Assembly (NCBI GenBank): GCA_945876155.1
Contig: CAMCMW010000077.1
Span: 1 to 6,911 of the forward strand
Length of the DNA stretch: 6,911 bases
Direction: 5' to 3'
DNA from: an uncultured Ruminococcus sp.
GTDB taxonomy: Bacteria; Bacillota; Clostridia; Oscillospirales; Ruminococcaceae
Position 1 is the stretch's first letter; the number at the start of each line of letters is the position of its first letter. The position numbers and the translations under genes were made by a program. Below are positions 1 to 5,860 of this stretch, piece by piece. The notes beneath the pieces were generated by a model. It had not been told where the DNA came from and made no database searches. It saw nothing but the letters and a program-made list of their open reading frames with translations.

Positions 1-329
1 GACGTTCATACAGAAACGTTGCTGTTGAAATCGTTAATATCCGTGTTGTCGGTACAGGAAGTATTGAAGATCTTGAACCAATTAAAATTGAGGCTGGTAA
101 CGGTGACGTTGAAAGAGCTGTTACAGGTTCAAGACAGGTGACATTCAAGATTGACGGCAAGCCGGAACACCTTGAAACAAAGATCTATGACAGAGCAAAG
201 TTCAAGGCAGGAGACGTGATTCAGGGTCCTGCTATTATCAACCAGATGGATACAACTATCGTTGTTGAACCGGATTGTGTTGGTAAGGTTAATGAATATG
301 GTATTATTGTAATTGACATTAACTCCTGA
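1..329 (+). CDS. hyuA: Hydantoinase/oxoprolinase subunit A, C-terminal end (partial)
   Basis: This is the last 108 codons of a gene that starts left of the window; the first full codon is at base 3. The reading frame is open from the edge to the TGA at 327-329. The tail carries GPAIINQMDTTIVVEPDC, which fits the C-terminal barrel-like region of HyuA/5-oxoprolinase proteins, usually seen as GPAIIE..DTT.VV.PG. In this family the A subunit binds ATP and works with the B subunit on hydantoins, N-methylhydantoin or 5-oxoproline; relatives are acetone and acetophenone carboxylase subunits. The B subunit gene follows 30 bases after the stop, which strongly supports the call. The ATP-binding N-terminal part is not visible, so the substrate cannot be assigned. 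A GTG at 138 lies inside the frame and is not a real start. Confidence 0.88.
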   Translation, partial: RSYRNVAVEIVNIRVVGTGSIEDLEPIKIEAGNGDVERAVTGSRQVTFKIDGKPEHLETKIYDRAKFKAGDVIQGPAIINQMDTTIVVEPDCVGKVNEYGIIVIDINS

Positions 330-342
330 TGCGGATTTTCAT

Positions 343-350
343 AGAAAGGA
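343..350 (+). promoter_or_regulatory. Ribosome binding site deciding the hyuB start
   Basis: AGAAAGGA lies directly against the ATG at 351, leaving no spacer, but is 9 bases from the in-frame ATG at 360. The latter spacing is normal, so translation most likely starts at 360 and the protein begins MSKMIEGLN. Confidence 0.75.
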
Positions 351-359
351 ATGATATAT

Positions 360-2138
360 ATGTCTAAAATGATTGAGGGATTAAATATCCCGAGAGTTGA
401 AGTTGATCCTGTAACCTTGCAGGTACTTGGCGGTTCTTTCAAAATGATCGCTCAGGAAATGGGTATGGTTCTCTACAGAATGTCATATTCAAGCATTGTA
501 CGTGAATCTGAAGATATCGGCTGCGGTATTGTTGACATTACAGGCAGACAGCTTTGTGAAAGTGAAAGTACTCCTATGCACGTCGGTTCTATCGGCGGCA
601 ATGTAAAGGGTATTCTTACAAGGTGGAATCTGGAGGATATTCATGAAGGTGATATTTTCATTCACAACCACCCTTACTATGGTACCTCACATTCACCTGA
701 CCTTCATATATGTATCCCTATATTCTATCATGGCAAACTTATAAGCTTCTCCTGTGTACAGGCACATCTGCTGGATAATGGTTCACATACTCCGGGTATG
801 GACGTATTTGCCCGTGATATCTATGCTGAAACAAGAATTTACTATGCTATCAAGCTTTATGGAGAGGGAAAGAAAAACGAACAGCTCTGGAGAATGATTC
901 TTGATAATGTCCGTACTCCTTCCATGAACGAAAACGACCTTAAAGCTATGATTGCCTCTGCACAGCATGGTATCAAGCGTTTCACTGAACTGCTTGACAA
1001 ATACGGCATGGAAACAGTTTATTCAGCCATTGAAGACTGGATGGATTATTCAGAAAGAATGCTCAGAAGTGCAATTGCAAAAGTTCCTGACGGAACTTAC
1101 TATGCAGAAGGCTACCTTGATGATGACGGTGTAAACCTTGACAAGCACCTTAAAGTATGTACAACAACTACAATCAAAGGTGATGAAGTTACAATTGACC
1201 TGACAGGAAGTGCAGATGAAGTTTACACAGCGTTCAACGCCTCCTTTGAGGGTACGACAATGACGTCGATAAGCTATATCATGCACGCACTGTTCCTTGA
1301 TGATGACATTTATCAGCAGTACATTCCGCAGAATGACGGTATGAGAAGACCTGTAACGGTTATTGCACCAAAGGGCTGTATCTTCAATCCGAATTTCCCG
1401 AGAGCGTCATTCTCACGATTCAATCAGGCAAACCTGCTTGCTGACTGCGTAATGCGTTCACTTGCAGACGTTATGCCGGAGCGTGTATCAGCCGGTACAA
1501 GCGCACACATTCACTTTGTAAGCTATAACGGTTTCAACAAGGATAAGGGTGAATACTGGGTATATCTTGAAGTTGATGAGGGCTCATACGGCGGACGCTA
1601 TGGCAAAGACGCCATCGACTCCTGCGACGCTCTTGTTGCCAATACAAGAAATGTACCTATTGAGGAAATCGAATGGCACTATCCGCTGCGTGTAGAGCGC
1701 TATGAACTGAATCCGGAGCTTGTTGCGCCGGGTAAATGGAGAGGCGGTCTGGGAATTGTCCGTGAAACAAGGTTCCTCCAGAGCGGTACTGTAACCTGTG
1801 AGGGCGACAGACACATTGAGGCTCCGAAGGGTCTGTTCGGCGGTAAAGACGGACATTCTGCAAGCATGACCAAGAATCCTGACTCTGCAAATCCTGTTTC
1901 TCTGCCGTCCAAGCTTTCAGATGAGGAGTTTGACGTAAATGATGTACTCCAGATCCGCACTCCCTGCGGCGGCGGTTACGGAAATCCTTTTGAAAGAGAT
2001 CCTAAGCTTGTTCTGGGCGATGTGCTGGACGACTTTACAACAATTGAAGACGCCAAAACCTCTTACGGCGTTGTAATTGACCCGTCTGCCATGACAGTTG
2101 ATGAGGCTGCTACAGCGGCACTCAGAGCAGCAAAGTAA
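360..2138 (+). CDS. hyuB: Hydantoinase/oxoprolinase subunit B (HyuB family)
   Basis: A complete 592-residue protein, counted from the ATG at 360 (an in-frame ATG at 351 would add three residues but sits too close to the ribosome binding site). It spans one Hydantoinase_B domain of usual length (about 520-600 residues). Visible landmarks are NHPYYGTSHSPDLH (around 103-116), AHLLDNGSHTPG (135-146) and the C-terminal glycine signature CGGGYGNPFERDP (536-548) followed by GDVLDDFTT and YGVVIDP. His111, Asp114 and His136 have the H-x2-D...H spacing that I recall for the metal site of the acetone carboxylase alpha subunit, though that protein is much longer (over 700 residues). There is no signal peptide or membrane segment, so it should be a cytoplasmic partner of the upstream HyuA. 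The family acts on hydantoins, N-methylhydantoin or 5-oxoproline, or carboxylates ketones; sequence alone does not decide the substrate. It is probably the last gene of its operon, since a hairpin terminator follows. Confidence 0.92.
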   Translation: MSKMIEGLNIPRVEVDPVTLQVLGGSFKMIAQEMGMVLYRMSYSSIVRESEDIGCGIVDITGRQLCESESTPMHVGSIGGNVKGILTRWNLEDIHEGDIFIHNHPYYGTSHSPDLHICIPIFYHGKLISFSCVQAHLLDNGSHTPGMDVFARDIYAETRIYYAIKLYGEGKKNEQLWRMILDNVRTPSMNENDLKAMIASAQHGIKRFTELLDKYGMETVYSAIEDWMDYSERMLRSAIAKVPDGTYYAEGYLDDDGVNLDKHLKVCTTTTIKGDEVTIDLTGSADEVYTAFNASFEGTTMTSISYIMHALFLDDDIYQQYIPQNDGMRRPVTVIAPKGCIFNPNFPRASFSRFNQANLLADCVMRSLADVMPERVSAGTSAHIHFVSYNGFNKDKGEYWVYLEVDEGSYGGRYGKDAIDSCDALVANTRNVPIEEIEWHYPLRVERYELNPELVAPGKWRGGLGIVRETRFLQSGTVTCEGDRHIEAPKGLFGGKDGHSASMTKNPDSANPVSLPSKLSDEEFDVNDVLQIRTPCGGGYGNPFERDPKLVLGDVLDDFTTIEDAKTSYGVVIDPSAMTVDEAATAALRAAK

Positions 2139-2160
2139 TAACAGATTAAAAATTACAGGT

Positions 2161-2202
2161 TCTGTCTGCTGAATATGTTTTGTCAGCAGGCAGACTCTTT
2201 AT
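2161..2202 (+). terminator. Rho-independent terminator after hyuB
   Basis: TCTGTCTGCTGA (2161-2172) pairs with TCAGCAGGCAGA (2183-2194) to give a 12-bp stem with one G-T wobble and a 10-base loop. The T-rich run CTCTTTATT follows at once. The stem is strong but the T tract is interrupted, so termination may be partial. It lies 22 bases after the hyuB stop, which is the expected place. Confidence 0.72.
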
Positions 2203-2236
2203 TGTGAGGATTGAAAAGGCTACCATATAAATCATC

Positions 2237-2287
2237 ATACAGTATTCACGGGAATTCTGACAGGTTCAGAGTTCCCTGAAACTGTAT
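2237..2287. repeat. Long imperfect inverted repeat / hairpin of unknown role
   Basis: Arms 2237-2260 and 2266-2287 pair over 22 bp: 7 bp (ATACAGT with ACTGTAT), a one-base bulge (A2244), 4 bp (TTCA with TGAA), a one-base bulge (C2249), and 11 bp (GGGAATTCTGA with TCAGAGTTCCC, one G-T wobble). The loop is CAGGT. No T tract follows, so it is not a standard terminator. It ends 5 bases before the -35 box of the next gene. It could be a second 3'-end structure of the hyu transcript, an extended operator, a small structured RNA, or a copy of a short interspersed repeat. The window does not separate these options. Confidence 0.7.
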
Positions 2288-2292
2288 ACTGC

Positions 2293-2321
2293 TTTACAAA
2301 AGAAATAAACTGCGGTAAAAT
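2293..2321 (+). promoter_or_regulatory. Sigma-A type promoter for the EamA-fabF unit
   Basis: TTTACA (2293-2298, five of six matches to TTGACA) and TAAAAT (2316-2321, five of six matches to TATAAT) are separated by exactly 17 bases. Transcription would start near 2328, about 30 bases before the first possible start codon. It lies downstream of the hyu terminator and gives the two following genes their own promoter. The region is A/T-rich, so some chance match is possible, but spacing and position are good. Confidence 0.68.
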
Positions 2322-2356
2322 AAAAAATACCGGGTTTTTAAGTATACGGTAAAGAA

Positions 2357-3274
2357 GTGAAAGGGAGCGTGATTAACATTAAAAATTCAGTTTATATTAT
2401 ACTGGCAGGAATACTATGGGGTATCATTTCACTGTTTGTAACACAGCTGCAGAAAATGGGGTTGAATTCCATGCAGGTGGTATCCGTCAGAGTTTTTTTC
2501 TCGGCACTGGTGCTTGTTGTTTTTCTTTTGATAAAGGACAAGTCCAGATTGAAAATAAAGCTGAAGGATATACCGCTTTTTTTTGGTACGGGAGTGTGCA
2601 GTATTATATTTTTCAATTTCTGCTACTTTGAGGCTATAGAGGTAATAGGGGGTGCAGCTGTTCCGGCTTTACTGCTGTACACAGCACCTATATTTGTAAT
2701 GGTAATATCCATGATACTTTTCAAAGAGAAGATAACAAAAAAGAAACTGCTTGCACTGGTTCTCACATTTTCCGGACTGATTTTTGTCACCGGAGCATTT
2801 TCGGGAACAGAGCATTTGTCACTTAAAGCAATACTTCTGGGACTTGGAGCTGGTCTGGGATATGCGCTTTACAGCATATTCGGAAAGTATCTTGTACCTA
2901 AATATGATGCAGTTACTATAACTACTTATACATTTATTGTGGCGTCTGTATTTGCCGTTCCGTTTTCAGGAGTGGTTTCACAGATAACGGATATTTTATC
3001 GGTAAAAGGCATTGCGTCCACTCTTGCCCTTGCCGTTTTCAGCACTGTTGCGCCGTTTCTTTTGTACACCAGAGGTCTTAAAGGAATGGATGCCGGAAAA
3101 ACTTCTATTCTTGCGACGATTGAACCATTTGTCGCTGCAATAGTCGGGGTAGTGTTTTTCCATGAAAAAATGACTTTTGTAAAAATATTCGGAATGCTGC
3201 TTATATTTACAGCAATAATAATCCTTAATATCAGCGGTAAATCCAAAAAAACTGAAAACAGAAAGAAGGACTGA
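2357..3274 (+). CDS. EamA/DMT-superfamily membrane transporter
   Basis: A 305-residue, very hydrophobic protein with the typical size and two-repeat build of the drug/metabolite transporter superfamily: about ten membrane segments in two EamA halves (roughly 11-146 and 157-292). Each half ends with the family's membrane-edge pattern, LFKEKIT (121-127) and FFHEKMT (267-273), preceded by TAPIF (109-113) and IEPFVA (255-260). The C-terminus is a short lysine-rich cytoplasmic tail. Family members usually export amino acids, metabolites or drugs; the substrate cannot be read from the sequence. The start is uncertain. GTG 2357 has only a weak purine stretch before it, GTG 2369 is one base after the good AAGGGAG at 2361-2367, and no ATG occurs near the N-terminus. 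The first membrane segment begins near residue 11, so all candidates leave it intact. The gene uses ATA for isoleucine often, unlike the flanking operons. Confidence 0.9.
   Translation: MKGSVINIKNSVYIILAGILWGIISLFVTQLQKMGLNSMQVVSVRVFFSALVLVVFLLIKDKSRLKIKLKDIPLFFGTGVCSIIFFNFCYFEAIEVIGGAAVPALLLYTAPIFVMVISMILFKEKITKKKLLALVLTFSGLIFVTGAFSGTEHLSLKAILLGLGAGLGYALYSIFGKYLVPKYDAVTITTYTFIVASVFAVPFSGVVSQITDILSVKGIASTLALAVFSTVAPFLLYTRGLKGMDAGKTSILATIEPFVAAIVGVVFFHEKMTFVKIFGMLLIFTAIIILNISGKSKKTENRKKD
3264..3270 (+). promoter_or_regulatory. Ribosome binding site for fabF
   Basis: AGAAGGA lies 9 bases before the ATG at 3280 and inside the last codons of the EamA gene, so the two genes are likely translated from one message. 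Confidence 0.8.
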
Positions 3275-3279
3275 TTCAG

Positions 3280-4515
3280 ATGAAAAAACGAGTTGTGATA
3301 ACAGGTATGGGAGCAGTCACACCTATTGGCAATTCTGTACCGGAATTCTGGGAAAATGTCAGAAAAGGTGTTGTCGGAATTGGTGAGATAACACATTTTG
3401 ATACAACAGGGTATAAGGTTAAGCTTGCGGCAGAAGTGAAAAATTTCAGCCCGAAAGAGTATATGGATTCAAAAACCGCAAGACGAACAGAAAGATTTGC
3501 GCAATTTGCAGTTGCAGCAGCCAGAGAGGCTTTTGAAAGCAGTAAGATAGATATGTCCTGTGAAGACCCCTACAGGGCGGGCGTCTGCATTGGCTGCGGA
3601 ACAGGCGGTTTACAGCTGATACAAAAAGAATATCAGAAATTGCTTGATAAAGGACCGTCAAAAATAAGCCCCTTGTTTGTGCCGATGTTTATTTCCAATA
3701 TGGCGTCGGCAAATGTGTCCATTAATCTGGGTCTGAAAGGAAAAAATATTAATATCGTTACTGCCTGTGCAACAGGAAATCAATGTATAGGTGAGGCATT
3801 CCGTGCGATACAGTATGGTGATGCAGATGTTATGCTGGCTGGGGGAACTGAGGCTGCCATAACAGAACTGGGAATAAGCGGATTTACAAATATGACTGCA
3901 CTGAGTACTCAGACCAATCCCCTTAAAGCGTCTGTTCCCTTTGACAAGGACCGCAGCGGATTTGTTATGGGTGAGGGTGCAGGGGTGATAGTACTTGAAG
4001 AATTGCAGCACGCACTGGACAGAAATGCTGACATACTGGCGGAAATTGCAGGCTACGCAACAACCTCCGACGCTTATCACATCACTTCTCCGGAAGAAAG
4101 CGCAGAGGCAGCGGCACACGCAATTAAAGCGGCTCTGGCTGACGCAGAATTAAAGCCACAGGACGTGGACTACATCAATGCCCACGGAACAGGAACACAT
4201 CTGAATGAGCTTTTTGAAACCAGAGCAATAAAAAAAGCTTTAGGTGAATATTCCTTTAAATGCAAGGTAAGCTCAACTAAGTCACTTATCGGTCATTTGC
4301 TGGGCGGTGCAGGCGGTGTTGAAGCAATAGTTTGTGTAAAGTCAATACTGGATAATTTTGTACACGTAAATGCCGGACTGGAAAATCAGGACCCGGAATG
4401 TGACCTGAACTGTGTAATGCATAAGGGTATGGATTATCCTGTAAATACTGCACTCTCTAACTCACTGGGATTCGGCGGTCATAATGCAGTTCTTATTTTC
4501 AGAAAATATGAATAA
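3280..4515 (+). CDS. fabF: Beta-ketoacyl-ACP synthase II (KAS II)
   Basis: A complete 411-residue condensing enzyme, the normal FabF length, starting RVVITGMGAVTPIG. The active-site residues are all visible: Cys163 in VTACATGNQC (nucleophile that takes the acyl chain), His302 in NAHGTGT, Lys334 in SSTKS and His339 in IGHLLGGAGG, with Phe398 in the GFGGHN loop near the C-terminus. FabF condenses acyl-enzyme with malonyl-ACP in the elongation steps of fatty acid synthesis in the cytoplasm. The Cys-His-His triad rules out a decarboxylase-only or chain-length-factor variant. The ATG is supported by AGAAGGA 9 bases upstream. It is the second gene of a two-gene unit, 5 bases after the EamA stop, and closes with a strong terminator. 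No other fab gene or acyl carrier protein gene is next to it, so it may be an extra or specialised copy rather than the housekeeping one; that is inference. It shares the high ATA usage of the EamA gene. Confidence 0.95.
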   Translation: MKKRVVITGMGAVTPIGNSVPEFWENVRKGVVGIGEITHFDTTGYKVKLAAEVKNFSPKEYMDSKTARRTERFAQFAVAAAREAFESSKIDMSCEDPYRAGVCIGCGTGGLQLIQKEYQKLLDKGPSKISPLFVPMFISNMASANVSINLGLKGKNINIVTACATGNQCIGEAFRAIQYGDADVMLAGGTEAAITELGISGFTNMTALSTQTNPLKASVPFDKDRSGFVMGEGAGVIVLEELQHALDRNADILAEIAGYATTSDAYHITSPEESAEAAAHAIKAALADAELKPQDVDYINAHGTGTHLNELFETRAIKKALGEYSFKCKVSSTKSLIGHLLGGAGGVEAIVCVKSILDNFVHVNAGLENQDPECDLNCVMHKGMDYPVNTALSNSLGFGGHNAVLIFRKYE

Positions 4516-4539
4516 GAAATGTGATACTGAATATAAAAC

Positions 4540-4576
4540 AAAACCTCTGATTTTTTACGATCAGAGGTTTTTGTTA
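4540..4576. terminator. Bidirectional rho-independent terminator between convergent genes
   Basis: AAAACCTCTGAT (4540-4551) pairs perfectly with ATCAGAGGTTTT (4560-4571) around an 8-base loop. On the plus strand the stem runs into TTTTTGTTATT; on the minus strand it runs into TTTTGTTTTATATT. It therefore suits both fabF, which ends 24 bases before it, and the binding-protein gene, which ends about 40 bases away on the other strand. Confidence 0.9.
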
Positions 4577-4611
4577 TTCAGGAAAAGCGGAGGAATTTCC
4601 CAAAAACATTA

Positions 4612-5832
4612 TTATTCAACAGATGCAAATACACCAGTCATATCAACTCCCCAAAGTTCAGAATATCCTTTAAGATAAATGTCCTGAACTCCGTCATATG
4701 AGTAGCTTGCTTTGCCAACAGATGGATCAATATAGTCTGACGAATTGTCTGTTGTAATGAAGTACATTGCAAAACCGGACTTGTTATGTACTTCCTGTCC
4801 GGCAAAGTTTCTTGCCATACAGTCTGCCGCATGACAGGCACACCAGCCGATGCTTTCACCGAGGTCATAGTCCATATTGCCTGATGCAACATAATCAATA
4901 AGACCAGGGTTTCCGTTGAATGAACCTACTACAACATCATCTTTGCTGATACCCAGTTCTTCAAGAGCAGGTACAACGTAAAGACACATATTATCATAAA
5001 ATGCAATTACGGCATTATAACTGCTGTCGGCAACAAAAGCGTTTCTTACGGCATTGCCGATACCCTCTGTCCAGTCTGTGATAGAAACATCAGCTACTGT
5101 GTATTTACAGCCGTATTCATCAAATACTCCGGTAATACCATTTCTTACGTTTGTATCAGCACCCCAGCCTACGTCTGCAACTACAAGGCAGTTGACCTTT
5201 GAAGGGTCTCCGATTTCTGAAATTGTCTGGAGCGCCATAAGCTCACCTGCGTGTGCATAATCACAGCCGATTGAACAATCTGTATTTGAGGAATCATCTG
5301 AAATATCCGTACCGTGAGTATCCTGGATATATACACCAGCCGCTTTTGCCTCATCAATTACGCTCTGGAGCTGTCCGATATCTGAAATACCGAAAAGGTC
5401 AATAGCGTCATAGCCCTGATTTATTCCTGTCTGAATTGCTGAAATCCAGCTGTCAGTAGTACCGTCACAGTAATTTATATCTGACGATGCACCTACTTTT
5501 TTATAAACGGCATCTGCCATTTTTGCATAATTTACACACCAGTCATTGGTCGAATCATAGGCTACAACCATGATTTTTTTACCCGAAAGTGCCGCTGAAA
5601 TATCCACTTCACCAAAATCAGATGCAAAAAATTCCGGATTTCCTGATGAGGCAGAAAGCTTTTCAGCTACTTCACTCATAACCTGTCCGCTGTCAGCTTT
5701 GCTCTCAGCTGAACTGCTTTCTGATGTTTTGGTACTTTCATTTCCTGTTTCACTTCCGCAGCCTGCTAATGCAGTACATGAGCATAATACAAAAGCAGAT
5801 ACAAGCATTGCGATAAATTTCCTTTTTTTCAT
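4612..5832 (-). CDS. ABC transporter substrate-binding lipoprotein, sugar/ribose type
   Basis: A 406-residue protein. The chosen start, ATG at 5832, begins MKKRKFIAMLVSAFVL and has AAGGAG 9 bases upstream; a longer open frame reaching 5964 would overlap the permease gene and lacks such support. The N-terminus is a lipoprotein signal: basic start, hydrophobic core and lipobox LAGC with Cys25 as the lipid-attached residue. A Ser/Thr/Glu-rich linker (about 26-65) follows, then a type I periplasmic-binding-protein fold (Peripla_BP_4 type, about 85-390). Arg230 in VRNGITGVF and FYDNM (278-282) correspond to ligand-contact regions in ribose-binding relatives. It should sit on the outer face of the membrane and hand ligand to the permease encoded 28 bases upstream. 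The ligand is unknown; family members bind pentoses, other sugars, autoinducer-2 or further small polar solutes. It is unusual in having ten cysteines beyond the lipid-attached one, including Cys331-x-Cys333. Confidence 0.92.
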   Translation of the reverse strand: MKKRKFIAMLVSAFVLCSCTALAGCGSETGNESTKTSESSSAESKADSGQVMSEVAEKLSASSGNPEFFASDFGEVDISAALSGKKIMVVAYDSTNDWCVNYAKMADAVYKKVGASSDINYCDGTTDSWISAIQTGINQGYDAIDLFGISDIGQLQSVIDEAKAAGVYIQDTHGTDISDDSSNTDCSIGCDYAHAGELMALQTISEIGDPSKVNCLVVADVGWGADTNVRNGITGVFDEYGCKYTVADVSITDWTEGIGNAVRNAFVADSSYNAVIAFYDNMCLYVVPALEELGISKDDVVVGSFNGNPGLIDYVASGNMDYDLGESIGWCACHAADCMARNFAGQEVHNKSGFAMYFITTDNSSDYIDPSVGKASYSYDGVQDIYLKGYSELWGVDMTGVFASVE

Positions 5833-5841
5833 AATTCTTTT

Positions 5842-5847
5842 CTCCTT
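5842..5847 (-). promoter_or_regulatory. Ribosome binding site deciding the binding-protein start
   Basis: On the minus strand AAGGAG is followed by a 9-base spacer and the ATG at 5832. The in-frame ATG at 5850 comes directly before this AAGGAG and so cannot use it. This fixes the start at the signal-peptide methionine. Confidence 0.85.
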
Positions 5848-5860
5848 CATTATTTTTATT

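Noticed and set aside
138..329. A separate small gene starting at GTG 138
   Set aside because: The same frame is open back to the window edge with HyuA-like sequence, and no ribosome binding site precedes the GTG.
2313..2339. CGGTA...TACCG hairpin followed by GGTTTTT as a terminator or attenuator
   Set aside because: Only 5 bp with a 10-base A-rich loop, and the 5' arm overlaps the predicted -10 box, so it would not be in the transcript.
2139..2356. A riboswitch in the hyuB-EamA gap
   Set aside because: The predicted transcription start leaves a leader of only about 30 bases, and no known aptamer motif is recognisable. The large hairpin lies upstream of the promoter.
2926..3396. Open frame of 156 codons on the minus strand across the EamA-fabF junction
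   Set aside because: It overlaps two well-supported genes, including their junction and ribosome binding site, and shows no motif of its own.
3658..4119. Open frame of 153 codons on the minus strand inside fabF
   Set aside because: It is wholly antisense to an intact, motif-complete fabF, lacks a recognisable domain, and its composition fits a mirror of the coding strand.
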